Shown: in pieces, positions 14,154 to 22,362 of the stretch
How positions within the stretch are numbered: position 1 is the first letter of the stretch
Layout: each line of letters begins with the position of its first letter
From: Actinomycetales bacterium
Lineage (GTDB): Bacteria > Actinomycetota > Actinomycetes > Actinomycetales > Microbacteriaceae
DNA length: 35,080 nucleotides
Assembly: GCA_015654475.1 (NCBI GenBank)
Contig: JAATGV010000007.1
Span: 1 to 35,080 of the forward strand
Direction of reading: 5' to 3'
Translations under genes and position numbers: made by a program
Notes under the pieces: model-generated
What the model saw: only the letters and a program-made list of their open reading frames with translations
Told to the model about the DNA's origin: nothing
The model's database searches: none

Positions 14154-15017
14154 TTACTGGCCCTCGCTCGATAGTGACAGGTAGGCGCTCAGGCTGAGCG
14201 GCGGCCGTCCGGTCACCACCTCGACGTCGCGGGTGACGGTGGCAAGCTCCCCGGCGGCGATCGCGGTATATGTCGAGACCCACGCGTCGTACTGCCATTG
14301 CGGCGCCTCCCACTTACGACGCGATGCGTACGCCTCGTCGATCGTCTCATTGTGGAAGCTGACCTCTTCGCTGCGGTGATGTTGCAGGATGCGGGCGACG
14401 TCGGTCATTGTGAGCGCCTCCGGGCCGGTGAGATCGTATGTGTGGCCGGCATGCTCGGTGGGGGATCGGAGTACTGTCGCCGCGACGCGCGCAATGTCCT
14501 CACGGGTGACGGCTGCGACCGCACCGTCGCCCGATGGGCCGCGGATCACCCCGTCCTCCCCAACGAGGTCGGGAAGAAAATCGATGTAGAAGTTGTCACG
14601 TAGCAACGTGTATGCCATTCCCGAGTCGATGATGTGCTGCTCGGTGGCCCAATGATCGCGGGCCAATGTGAACACGGCGTCGGGTGCGGCCCCGGCGAAC
14701 GAGGTGTAGACGATGTGACGGACTCCGGATGCGGCGGCCGCGTCAATGAGGGCGTAGTGCTGTTGGAGGCGGTCGGCGCTTTCGGAGCCGGAGACCATGA
14801 ACAGCGTGTCGATGCCTGAGAGGGAACGTCGAGTTGTGTCGTCGTTGGCGTACCGCGATTCGACTGCGACGGCGCCCGGAAGCCGGGGTGCTTTCGAGGG
14901 GGTGCGGGCGAGCAGCCGAAGCGCGATGCCGGCGTCGGAGAGTTCGCGTGCGACACGTGCGCCAAGGTGGCCGGTGGACCCCGTGATGGCGAGGGGTGCC
15001 TGTTCTGTTCCGGTCAT
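14154..15017 (-). CDS. NmrA-like NAD(P)-binding oxidoreductase (287 aa)
   Basis: Atypical SDR of the NmrA/QOR2 type. The nucleotide loop I-T-G-S-T-G-H-L-G (residues 11-19) and L-A-R-T-P-S-K give the NADP-binding pattern. V-R-H-I-V-Y-T-S-F-A-G-A, T-E-Q-H-I-I-D-S-G and Y-T-L-L-R-D-N-F-Y are characteristic of the YtfG/QOR2 group. These proteins reduce quinones or act as redox sensors. Starts with an ATG that overlaps the stop of the preceding gene (ATGA at 15014-15017), with GGGAG 7 nt upstream inside that gene. It is the last gene of a four-gene minus-strand operon. Confidence 0.9.
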   Translation of the reverse strand: MTGTEQAPLAITGSTGHLGARVARELSDAGIALRLLARTPSKAPRLPGAVAVESRYANDDTTRRSLSGIDTLFMVSGSESADRLQQHYALIDAAAASGVRHIVYTSFAGAAPDAVFTLARDHWATEQHIIDSGMAYTLLRDNFYIDFLPDLVGEDGVIRGPSGDGAVAAVTREDIARVAATVLRSPTEHAGHTYDLTGPEALTMTDVARILQHHRSEEVSFHNETIDEAYASRRKWEAPQWQYDAWVSTYTAIAAGELATVTRDVEVVTGRPPLSLSAYLSLSSEGQ

Positions 15018-16057
15018 GCTGATGCTCCCGCGAATTCGGCGATAGCCTGCCGCGCAGTATCGATCACGTGCATGACACCGACGATGTCGTCATGTGTGTG
15101 CACCGGCGACTCGGTGCGGCCCTCCGCGACGTAGGAGGCGAAGGCTGTGACTTGGTAACCGAGTCCGTCGTGAACAGCGGCGAATCGGCCGTCGGCCCAT
15201 GAGGCGCTTTCCGACGACCAGACGTCGCCGAGCGTGAGGGTGATGGAGCTTGGGCCGAAGAAGGGGCTGCCGATATCGATCCGTCCCGCGGAGCCTGCAA
15301 TGGCGGCCCGAACCGGCAGGGCCGTGACCATCGACGTGCTTATCATTGCGCGAGCCCCCGACCGATAGCTGAGCAGCAGGTCGGCGCGGGTGTCGACCCC
15401 TCCGGGTCCGGTGTCGCCCTCGGCGGTGATGTGCTCGGGCGTGCCGAGTACAGATGCGGCGAAGGAGATCGGGTACACCCCGGCGTCGAGGAGGATGCCA
15501 CCGCCGAGTGCCGGGTTCCATAGCCGGTGGGTTGGCTCGTATGGGAAGACGAAGCCGAAGTCGGCGGTCACGAGGTGAACGTCGCCGAGGAGCCCGTCAG
15601 CAAGGATCCGCCTCATGATTTCGGACTGCGGGAGGTAGCGGGTCCACATCGCCTCGGTGACGAGCACGCCGGCGGCCCGGCCTGCATCCGTGATTTCGCG
15701 GGCTTCTTCGGCGGACATGGCGATGGGTTTCTCAATGAGTACGTGCTTCCCTGCGGCGATGGCGGCGAGTGCCTGCTCACGATGCAGCGGATGGGGTGTC
15801 GCGACATAGACGGCGTCAATGCCGGGGTCGGTCACGAGTGCTTCAACGGAGGGGTGAACGGTTTCGATTCCGTGCGCGGTGGCGAACGCCGCCGTCTTCT
15901 TGGGATCACGCGCCGTGACGGCGACGGCCCGCTGACCGGTGTAAGTGTGGATGGCGCTCACCCAACGGTCGGCGATGCTGGTGCCGATGACTCCCCAACG
16001 AAGCGACGGCACCTCCGACGGATCGGGCAGGTTCGGGACGGGCAAACTCAGTGGCAT
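15014..16057 (-). CDS. Gfo/Idh/MocA family oxidoreductase (347 aa)
   Basis: Two-domain NAD(P)-dependent oxidoreductase. The N-terminal Rossmann fold has W-G-V-I-G-T-S (about residues 21-27), V-Y-V-A-T-P-H-P-L-H and the key E-K-P-I-A, whose Lys is the cofactor/catalytic residue. The C-terminal alpha/beta domain shows W-T-R-Y-L-P, G-G-G-I-L-L-D-A-G-V-Y-P-I. This matches the trans-1,2-dihydrobenzene-1,2-diol dehydrogenase / xylose dehydrogenase-like branch (EAMWTRYLP is typical). Strong AAGGAGGAG before the ATG. Substrate could be a sugar, inositol or a diol. Translationally coupled to the NmrA gene; 28 bp after the alpha/beta hydrolase. Confidence 0.92.
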   Translation of the reverse strand: MPLSLPVPNLPDPSEVPSLRWGVIGTSIADRWVSAIHTYTGQRAVAVTARDPKKTAAFATAHGIETVHPSVEALVTDPGIDAVYVATPHPLHREQALAAIAAGKHVLIEKPIAMSAEEAREITDAGRAAGVLVTEAMWTRYLPQSEIMRRILADGLLGDVHLVTADFGFVFPYEPTHRLWNPALGGGILLDAGVYPISFAASVLGTPEHITAEGDTGPGGVDTRADLLLSYRSGARAMISTSMVTALPVRAAIAGSAGRIDIGSPFFGPSSITLTLGDVWSSESASWADGRFAAVHDGLGYQVTAFASYVAEGRTESPVHTHDDIVGVMHVIDTARQAIAEFAGASA

Positions 16058-16085
16058 GGGGTCTCCTCCTTGTGGTCGGTGATGT

Positions 16086-16919
16086 TCAGCGGGTGACCGC
16101 GGCGATGTGTTCTGCGATCAGCGCATAGCTTCGTCGGGTGGCCTCCGATCGGGGGCGCGAGAGGTCATAGCCGTGATCTTCGCCACGCAGATCGACTAGT
16201 TGCCGGAGAGAGCCGGCCTCGTCGAGCTTGCGTGCGTAGAGCGCTCCTTCGTCGTGGAGACGATCGTACTCGCAGATGATCATGAGTGCGGGCGCGATGC
16301 CTTCGATCCCGTCGGCGTTCGCGCCCCAGGCAGGGGAGGCGAGCCGGTCCTTGCGAGACTCGGGTGAGGGCGTGTACTGTGCGCTGAACATGTCCATTAG
16401 GGGGATCGGCAGTACAGGCGCGGCGAGCGGGCTGTGCTTCTGCGCAGGCGGCGTCACCAGATCCAGCGCCGGGTAATGCAGCATTTGGAGCGCGAGTTTT
16501 GGGGTGCCGTTTTCTAGCGCAAGCCGCGCGATGCCGGCCGCGAGAGCCCCGCCGGCGCTCTGCCCGCCGACGCACAGCCGGCTGCCGTCCCAAGGGCGCT
16601 CGGGCTCAGAAGCCCAGAGAGCGACGTCGTAAGCTTCCTCCACCGGCTGGGGGAACGGATGTTCGGGGGCGACGTCATAGTCGACGTTGATGACGACCAC
16701 ACCGGCGGTGGCCGCAAGATACCTGCACAGAGCATGGTCCTGCTCTGGGTTGCGGATGACGAAACCGCCGCCGTGGAAGTTGAGGTACACGGGGAGGCGT
16801 CGATTTGGGTCGCTCTGGTTGCGGTAGACGAAGGCCCTGACGTCACCATGCCGAGTCGGGATTGAAATCGCGAGCGGCATCGGGGCGCCGCCCGCAAATG
16901 ACGCCGTCGCGAGGTTCAT
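16086..16919 (-). CDS. alpha/beta hydrolase, HSL-type esterase (277 aa from the chosen start)
   Basis: Hormone-sensitive-lipase family hydrolase. F-H-G-G-G-F is the oxyanion-hole motif, G-Q-S-A-G-G contains the nucleophile Ser, E-Y-D-R-L-H-D-E-G holds the Asp and E-D-H-G-Y-D the His of the triad; V-D-Y-D-V-A-P-E-H-P-F-P is another family motif. It should cleave short-chain esters or lactones. The open frame extends to 17099 and overlaps the MFS gene, but I place the start at the ATG at 16917-16919; ribosome-site evidence is weak (GGAG only 1 nt away), so the start is uncertain. Second gene of the MFS-hydrolase-Gfo-NmrA operon. Confidence 0.88.
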   Translation of the reverse strand: MNLATASFAGGAPMPLAISIPTRHGDVRAFVYRNQSDPNRRLPVYLNFHGGGFVIRNPEQDHALCRYLAATAGVVVINVDYDVAPEHPFPQPVEEAYDVALWASEPERPWDGSRLCVGGQSAGGALAAGIARLALENGTPKLALQMLHYPALDLVTPPAQKHSPLAAPVLPIPLMDMFSAQYTPSPESRKDRLASPAWGANADGIEGIAPALMIICEYDRLHDEGALYARKLDEAGSLRQLVDLRGEDHGYDLSRPRSEATRRSYALIAEHIAAVTR

Positions 16920-17053
16920 TCTCCAAGCATACGATCGTCTGCACGCTCGTTGAATCCTTGGCGGATGAGACGGATGAGATGGAGTAGCAAAGGGCTTGAC
17001 TTGGTTTGCGGTCTGCTCGGCGGCGCCCGGGTGGGTTGCCGCCAGTCCATGAG

Positions 17054-18247
17054 CTAGGACTCCGGACTGGGTGGTGTGTTCGCTGTGACGTGGTGACATT
17101 CGGGGGCAGTGGCGCGGATGATGATGGTTCCGGCTGCGGCTAGGATCGCGGCGGTCACTGGAAGCCAGAATCCGCCCCCGACACTGACGACGACACCGCC
17201 GAGAGCTGCGCCGAGCCCGGAGCCGACGTAGATTGCGGACCCGTTCAGTCCGAGCGCGATCGTTGCGACATCCGGAGCGAGCGTGAACAGGCGGTGTTGT
17301 TGCGGAGTGATGGTGAGTCCAGAGAACGCGCCAAGGGCGAGCAGCACGACGAGAGTAGCGGGATACCAGAACTGGCCGGCGACGAGAGCGGCACTTGCAA
17401 CAGTGAGACCAAGTGACCCGATCAGCAACGTCGGCAGCGCGCCACGAGTGTCAATGAAGCGGCCGACGAGGCGATTGCCGATCACTTGTCCAACGCCAGC
17501 AGCGACGAGGGCGAACACGACAGCGAGCCCGGTGCTGCTGCCGACGACGAGAGGCACATACGAGATCACGAGGTAGAACGGGATCAGTACGATCGCGGTG
17601 GAGGCCAGCACTGCCAGCACTTTCCGGTGTGCCAGGACTTTGAGCCGAGCCCGCATCGAAGTCAGAGGCATGTGCACGTTCGGAAGGAACGGAACAAGCA
17701 CGGCTGACAGCAGCGCAAGACCGGCGATGACCCACATCGCCCCGCGCCACCCGATCGCCTGCCCGACTACAACTCCGAACGGCACACCGAAGACGGTTGC
17801 GATTGAGGCACCTGCCGTCACGGTAGCCAGGGCTCTGCCGCGTCGTTCCGGTGCTGCGAGCGCCCCTGCCATGGCATACGCGTTCGCCTGGAAGGCGGCC
17901 GCACCGAGGGCCGCGAGTACCCGGCCTATGGCGACGACCGCGAAGATTGGTCCGATCGCCTGTGCGAGCATGCCGATGAGGAACACCGTGAGGCCCGAGC
18001 TCAGCAGGATCCGACGATCCCATCGGCCGGTGAGCGTTGCGATCACGGGTGAGCCGATCGCATACGTCACCGCGAACAGCGTCGTCAACTGGCCCGCAGC
18101 TGACAGCGACACTGACAGATCGCGGGCGATCTGCGGCAACAGTCCTGATAGTACGAAGCTGTCCATCCCGAGGGTGAACGTGCCGACTGCCAGTACCAGG
18201 AGTGGCCAGTTTTGTTGTTTGTTATTTGATGGTTGTCGAATCGTCAC
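17054..18247 (-). CDS. MFS transporter, DHA1/AraJ-like (397 aa)
   Basis: Twelve-helix drug or sugar efflux protein of normal length. The first helix carries F-T-L-G-M-D-S-F-V-L-S-G-L-L-P, the AraJ/YdhP-like start; I-A-T-L-T-G-R-W-D-R-R is the loop 2-3 motif A; helix 5 shows V-F-G-V-P-F-G-V-V-V-G-Q, the antiporter motif C region. It probably exports a small hydrophobic compound. The GTG start coincides with the predicted transcription start, so the mRNA seems leaderless. First gene of an operon continuing with the hydrolase, Gfo/Idh/MocA and NmrA genes; the divergent ArsR protein (18315) is the probable regulator. Confidence 0.9.
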   Translation of the reverse strand: MTIRQPSNNKQQNWPLLVLAVGTFTLGMDSFVLSGLLPQIARDLSVSLSAAGQLTTLFAVTYAIGSPVIATLTGRWDRRILLSSGLTVFLIGMLAQAIGPIFAVVAIGRVLAALGAAAFQANAYAMAGALAAPERRGRALATVTAGASIATVFGVPFGVVVGQAIGWRGAMWVIAGLALLSAVLVPFLPNVHMPLTSMRARLKVLAHRKVLAVLASTAIVLIPFYLVISYVPLVVGSSTGLAVVFALVAAGVGQVIGNRLVGRFIDTRGALPTLLIGSLGLTVASAALVAGQFWYPATLVVLLALGAFSGLTITPQQHRLFTLAPDVATIALGLNGSAIYVGSGLGAALGGVVVSVGGGFWLPVTAAILAAAGTIIIRATAPECHHVTANTPPSPES

Positions 18248-18253
18248 ACGATG

Positions 18254-18282
18254 AGATTAGGTTATACTTCGATGTACGTCAA
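18254..18282 (-). promoter_or_regulatory. promoter of the MFS operon
   Basis: On the minus strand TTGACG (-35, 18277-18282) and TAATCT (-10, 18254-18259) are 17 bp apart. The expected transcription start, 7 nt on, is at 18247, the first base of the GTG codon: a leaderless mRNA. It lies in the divergent space with ArsR, so ArsR binding here would block it. Confidence 0.65.
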
Positions 18283-18314
18283 ATTATATGTTGGCTGATG
18301 GGAGGAGGACGAGA

Positions 18315-18653
18315 GTGCGCACACTGCCGCAGCCGAGCGTCGACTCGCTTGACTTGACCACCGTGTTGGCTGCGCTCGCCGATCCCGTCAGGCGAACTTT
18401 GCTGGACGCGATTGATATTGGCACTGAGCCGGTCGCCTGCAGTGCTGCGGCGACCACGGTAGACGTCGGTGCACCCACTGTCTCCCATCATTGGCGAGTG
18501 CTGCGTGAAGCTGGCCTAATCGAGACGACGGTGGACGGACGGCAACGATTCGTCCGTATTCGACGTGACGACCTGGAACGCCGCTTTCCGGGGCTTCTGC
18601 CAGCCGTTCTCAGTTCCGAACAACGGACGACCAAGCCCGCGACCAATCTCTGA
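18315..18653 (+). CDS. ArsR family winged-helix regulator (112 aa)
   Basis: Start is the GTG at 18315, because GGAGGAGGA lies just upstream; an in-frame ATG at 18288 would place that ribosome site inside the gene. The DNA-binding part is visible as L-A-A-L-A-D-P-V-R-R-T-L-L-D, then A-P-T-V-S-H-H-W-R-V-L-R-E-A-G-L-I-E and the wing D-G-R-Q-R-F-V-R-I. No C-x-C metal-binding motif at the recognition helix (it reads V-S-H-H-W), so it is a non-metal ArsR of the kind found with transporters and dehydrogenases. Divergent from the MFS operon, which it probably represses. Confidence 0.9.
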   Translation: MRTLPQPSVDSLDLTTVLAALADPVRRTLLDAIDIGTEPVACSAAATTVDVGAPTVSHHWRVLREAGLIETTVDGRQRFVRIRRDDLERRFPGLLPAVLSSEQRTTKPATNL

Positions 18654-18726
18654 ATACTACGTGGGATCTTCCCTGAATATTGCGGGAAGGTCACAGCGGC
18701 TAGCTTGATTTGATAGCGTCGCTGCC

Positions 18727-19773
18727 CTATTTCCCGGCGGGGGTTCCAACGAGTGCTTTTGTGATCATGCTTTGCGCTGCCGCGACGATCGCCTCCGTTG
18801 GTGTGCGTGGGTGCCAGTCGAGCAGGCGGTGGGCCTTGTTGTTGGAGGTGCGCTTGGCGTAGCCGAGGTCGGGTACGTTGGCTCGCAGTGCGGGTGAGAA
18901 CAGGGCGCCGATTCGCGTCACGATGTTGGGGATGTTACGGGTCGGGACGTTGCCAGCATCCGGGCCGAGGTGTGTGCGGAGAATGTTACCGATCTCGCGC
19001 ATGGGAAGTGCCGGACCGTTGGAGATCAGGAAGCGTTGTCCTGCGGCGTCTGGTTTTTCCATCGCGCGGATGTGAGCCGCGGCCACATCGCGGACATCGA
19101 CGATCGGAATATAAAGGTCGGGAAAACGGGGAATCTGCCCGTTGAGCATGGATTGAATGATGTGGTTAGCGCCGGAGACGCTTGAGCCCATGACTGGTCC
19201 CATGACAGCGACCGGGAGCAGGCTCACTAGTTCCATGGTGCCGCCCTGGGTTGCCGCGAAGTCCCAGGCGGCGCGTTCGGCTAAGGTCTTGGCTTTCGCG
19301 TAGGCGTCGACTCCGGGGCCGCCGAGCACGGTCCAGTCCTCTTCGGTGAACACGTGGTCGTCGTGTGGGTGGCCCCAGCTGACGGCGTGGAATGCCGAAG
19401 TGAGCACGACGCGTCGCACGTCGGCCTCATGGGCGGCGCGTAGCACGCGGAGGGTTCCCTCACGAGCCGGGACGATCACGTCGTCCTCATTCTCGACGTG
19501 TCCGGGCATCACGGGAGAGGCGACGTGCATGACGTTGTCGACCCCGGTCATTGCTTCGGCCCATCCTGCGTCGTCGGTGAGATCGGCGGAGACGAAACTG
19601 AGCGCTTCGGCGTTGACCATACCGGCACCGGCGAGCACCTGGCGCACGCTGTCTTCACGACCGAGCGAGCGGAGGGTGGCTCGTACAAGGTAGCCCCGCT
19701 CGAGCAACTGGAGGATGATGTGGCCAGCGATGAATCCGGAGCCGCCGGTGACGAGAATGCGTTGTTGAGTCAT
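18727..19773 (-). CDS. dihydroflavonol-4-reductase-like NAD-dependent epimerase/reductase (348 aa)
   Basis: Extended SDR. The nucleotide motif is V-T-G-G-S-G-F-I-A (near residues 8-16), followed by the DFR-typical V-R-A-T-L-R-S. V-M-H-V-A-S-P-V, L-T-S-A-F-H-A-V (catalytic Ser region) and Y-A-K-A-K (catalytic Tyr and Lys) are present. The family reduces ketones, aldehydes or methylglyoxal-like carbonyls with NADPH. I prefer the ATG at 19773 (M-T-Q-Q-R-I-L-V) because it fits the family start; the ATG at 19803 is possible. Neither has a well-spaced ribosome site. Divergent from an MmyB-type XRE regulator, a recurrent actinobacterial pairing with SDR genes. Confidence 0.9.
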   Translation of the reverse strand: MTQQRILVTGGSGFIAGHIILQLLERGYLVRATLRSLGREDSVRQVLAGAGMVNAEALSFVSADLTDDAGWAEAMTGVDNVMHVASPVMPGHVENEDDVIVPAREGTLRVLRAAHEADVRRVVLTSAFHAVSWGHPHDDHVFTEEDWTVLGGPGVDAYAKAKTLAERAAWDFAATQGGTMELVSLLPVAVMGPVMGSSVSGANHIIQSMLNGQIPRFPDLYIPIVDVRDVAAAHIRAMEKPDAAGQRFLISNGPALPMREIGNILRTHLGPDAGNVPTRNIPNIVTRIGALFSPALRANVPDLGYAKRTSNNKAHRLLDWHPRTPTEAIVAAAQSMITKALVGTPAGK

Positions 19774-19876
19774 GCCACCCATATTCTGCGTAATTCGAAT
19801 CATGTGCCAGGGTTCCCGTCTTCCTGGGTATGACAGGGCTAGTCACAATGAGGAGCCTGCCAGGTAGCGTGGATGC

Positions 19877-20755
19877 ATGAATGATGAGCAGAACCTGCTG
19901 GGGGAATACCTTCACGCTCGGCGTGAGCTTGTCAAGCCCGAGCAGGTCGGCATCCCCGTTGTCGGTGCGCGGCGCGTTCCTGGCCTGCGTCGCGAGGAGG
20001 TTGCGATGCTCGCAGGCATCAGCGCGGACTATTACGTCCGTCTTGAGCAGGGGCGGGATCGGAAGCCGTCCGTTCAGGTTCTTGAGTCCCTCGCAAGGGT
20101 ATTGCAATTAGACGACGAGGGAAGCGCCTACTTGCTCTCGCTCGCCGTTGACAAAGCTCGCCGCCGCACGCATCCGAAGAAGGAGGTCGTGCCCTCCAGC
20201 ACGGCCGCGCTTCTGGCAGCGCTCTCGCTTCCGGCGTTCGTCGGGGGGAGATATTTCGACGTACTCGCAGCCAATGATCTGGCCACCGCGGTTTCTCCTC
20301 GGCTCACCGCAGGAGCGAACCGGCTACGCGACGTATTCCTCGACCCCGCCGAGCAGGCGCTCTTCCCCGATTGGGAACTCGCAACCGTAGGCCTCGTAGC
20401 AGGCTTCCGCGAGTCGGTCGGCACTGACATCGATGACCCGCGCGCCATCGAACTCGTCGGAGAGCTTTCGCTCGCGAGCCCCCGATTCCGGCAGTTGTGG
20501 GCGCGACACGACGTGAGAACACGGCAGGGCGCGCTGATGCGCTTCGATCATCCTCAGGTCGGTCGTCTCATCCTGCACCGAGAGAAGCTGCTGATCACCG
20601 GTACCGATGGCATGATGCTCGTCATTTATCACCCTGACGCGGGAGGCGCGGATGCTGAAAAACTTGCCCTCCTCGCTTCGGCGATGCTGTCCATCCCCGA
20701 CCCGCACATGCCGAGCCCCGATCAGAGAACGGAGCAGAAGCACCTCGACCACTGA
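19877..20755 (+). CDS. XRE/MmyB-like transcriptional regulator (292 aa)
   Basis: An N-terminal helix-turn-helix with V-P-G-L-R-R-E-E-V-A-M-L-A-G-I and S-A-D-Y-Y-V-R-L-E-Q-G-R (about residues 35-61), the near-invariant signature of MmyB-type regulators. The C-terminal ~180 residues form the PAS-like ligand domain, with P-A-F-V-G-G-R-Y-F-D-V-L-A-A-N-D and the tail H-P-Q-V-G-R-L-I-L-H-R-E-K-L. The ligand is probably a small hydrophobic molecule or fatty acid. TAGCGT ends 6 nt before the ATG with GTCACA 17 bp upstream of it, so the mRNA is likely leaderless. It should control the divergent reductase. Confidence 0.92.
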   Translation: MNDEQNLLGEYLHARRELVKPEQVGIPVVGARRVPGLRREEVAMLAGISADYYVRLEQGRDRKPSVQVLESLARVLQLDDEGSAYLLSLAVDKARRRTHPKKEVVPSSTAALLAALSLPAFVGGRYFDVLAANDLATAVSPRLTAGANRLRDVFLDPAEQALFPDWELATVGLVAGFRESVGTDIDDPRAIELVGELSLASPRFRQLWARHDVRTRQGALMRFDHPQVGRLILHREKLLITGTDGMMLVIYHPDAGGADAEKLALLASAMLSIPDPHMPSPDQRTEQKHLDH

Positions 20756-20810
20756 AGCCCACTGGCGGAGATGGCGGTGAACGTCATCTACTAGCAGCGC
20801 GGCGGGGGAG

Positions 20811-21704
20811 TCATTTCGTGTATGCCCCGTTCTCGATGTCCTCAATGAGCGTAGGCCCGATTGGGGACCAGCCGTACGTATGCTGTGTCGCTGTGCTTGA
20901 GGCGGTCATATCTGCAGAGAAGAACCGACCGATGAACCCGAAATGCTCGACGGCATCAACAGGATCGATTGATGCGGTTTTCACGCCGAGCGCTTCGGCG
21001 ATCGCCTCAGCGATGATCCGCGTTGGTACTGCTTCTTCGGCAACTGCGTGAAGGCGGGCGCCAGCAGGTGCCTGCTCAAGGGCGAGGCGGACGAGCCGAG
21101 CAGCGTCTGTGCGGTGGACGGCTGCCCAGGCGTTCGTCCCGTCACCGATGTAGCCGGAGACACCGGTGCGTTTGGCGGCGGCGGCGATCTGGGAGATGAA
21201 TCCATGGTCGCGCATCCCGTGCACGGTGGGGGCGAACCGGAGCGCGATGCTTCGGACGCCGCGGTCGACATAGTCGAGGGCGAGGTTCTCGCTTCCGCCG
21301 CGCAACGAGTCGGGTCCGACTGCGGGACTTGGATCGGTCTCGCGCGCCGGTCGGTCGGCCTGTGGTCGCAGTAGTCCCGAGGCGAGGACGAGCGGCTTGT
21401 CGCTGTCGACGAGAGCTTCTGAGAGCGTCTCGATAGCCGTGCGTTCGGCACGATCGGATTCAACGGGGTTCGCCCAGTCGTGCTTGTTCGCCAGGTGGAG
21501 GACTGCGTCCGTTTCTCTCGCACCTCGCCGCAGGGAGTCGAGGTCGTCGAGGTCTCCGCGGAGCGCCTCAGCCCCCTTCTTCTGAAGGGCAGCGGCGGAG
21601 GTGTTGTTTCGGGCGAGGCCGAGCACCGTGTGTCCTGCGTCTAGAAGTTCATCCACGGCGGCCGCCCCGATCCAGCCTGTCGCGCCAGTTACGAATACTC
21701 GCAT
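20811..21704 (-). CDS. NAD-dependent epimerase/SDR family protein (297 aa)
   Basis: Extended SDR of the atypical type: the nucleotide loop is V-T-G-A-T-G-W-I-G (residues 5-13), then G-D-L-D-D-L-D-S-L as the acidic motif, A-V-L-H-L-A-N and the active-site region L-V-L-A-S-G-L-L-R. The usual Tyr-x-x-x-Lys is replaced by S-L-R-G-G-S-E-N-L, so catalysis may differ or the protein may act on a bound cofactor only. T-Y-G-W-S-P-I-G-P ends the fold as in many family members. ATG with GGAAGG 9 nt upstream. Divergent from a TetR gene across a perfect 20-bp inverted repeat, which is surely its control region. Confidence 0.88.
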   Translation of the reverse strand: MRVFVTGATGWIGAAAVDELLDAGHTVLGLARNNTSAAALQKKGAEALRGDLDDLDSLRRGARETDAVLHLANKHDWANPVESDRAERTAIETLSEALVDSDKPLVLASGLLRPQADRPARETDPSPAVGPDSLRGGSENLALDYVDRGVRSIALRFAPTVHGMRDHGFISQIAAAAKRTGVSGYIGDGTNAWAAVHRTDAARLVRLALEQAPAGARLHAVAEEAVPTRIIAEAIAEALGVKTASIDPVDAVEHFGFIGRFFSADMTASSTATQHTYGWSPIGPTLIEDIENGAYTK

Positions 21705-21719
21705 GTTTCTACACCTTCC

Positions 21720-21767
21720 ATGTCATCGTCTGACATCACTATAGCACGTGATGTCAGACGATGACAT
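21720..21767. promoter_or_regulatory. perfect 20-bp inverted repeat: double TetR operator
   Basis: Bases 21720-21739 are the exact reverse complement of 21748-21767, with 8 bp between. Each arm is itself palindromic: TGTCATCGTCTGACA (21721-21735) and TGTCAGACGATGACA (21752-21766), pattern TGTCA-N5-TGACA. Centres are 31 bp apart, about three turns. The spacer has TATAGC/TATAGT boxes on the two strands, so binding would block both divergent promoters. Confidence 0.85.
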
Positions 21768-21783
21768 GGGTAGTATGGGGGGC

Positions 21784-22362
21784 ATGGCGCGATGGGCTGC
21801 AGACTCCGAGGGAAGACTCCGGCAAGCCGCTATCGACCTTTTTATCGAGCACGGGTTCGACGATGTCACGGTCGGGGAGATCGCTCAGGCGGTGGGTGTC
21901 ACTGAGCGTACATTTTTCCGCTACTTCGCTGATAAGCGTGAAGTTCTGTTCGTGGACCAGGACGTCTACCACGCTCACTTCGTCGATGCGTTGGCTGTGT
22001 CGGAGGCGCTGACGCCGATGGCTCTTATCGAAGATGCTCTCGGTGGTGGGGCTGAGTTCTTCCCAGAGGAGCGCCGCCCGCAGTCCCGAATCCGGCAGAA
22101 GATCATCGACTCCAGCCCTGCCCTCTTGGAGCGTGAGTCCCTCAAACGTGCCTCCCTTACCCAGGCTTTGACCGCTGCGCTGACTTCACGAGGGATCGCG
22201 CCGCTCACTGCTGCCCTCGCCGCGCAAAGCGGAGTATCCGTCTTCTATATCGCATTCGTTGCCTGGATCGCCGAGGGTGAGACGCGCACGTTCGTCGAAC
22301 TCCTCGCCACTGCCACCCGTGAGCTGAAAAACTTGTTTGCCCGCGACACTGCGGGCGGCTGA
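21784..22362 (+). CDS. TetR family regulator (192 aa)
   Basis: DNA-binding domain: A-I-D-L-F-I-E-H-G-F-D-D-V-T-V-G-E-I-A, then V-G-V-T-E-R-T-F-F-R-Y-F and K-R-E-V-L-F (about residues 15-58). The wording VTERTFFRYF with DKREVLF places it with the many actinobacterial TetR proteins that have an acyl-CoA-like or hydrophobic-ligand C-terminal domain. I choose the ATG at 21784; in-frame starts at 21748 and later would lie on the operator. TAGTAT ends 7 nt upstream, suggesting a leaderless mRNA. It probably represses itself and the divergent epimerase through the TGTCA-N5-TGACA sites. Confidence 0.9.
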   Translation: MARWAADSEGRLRQAAIDLFIEHGFDDVTVGEIAQAVGVTERTFFRYFADKREVLFVDQDVYHAHFVDALAVSEALTPMALIEDALGGGAEFFPEERRPQSRIRQKIIDSSPALLERESLKRASLTQALTAALTSRGIAPLTAALAAQSGVSVFYIAFVAWIAEGETRTFVELLATATRELKNLFARDTAGG

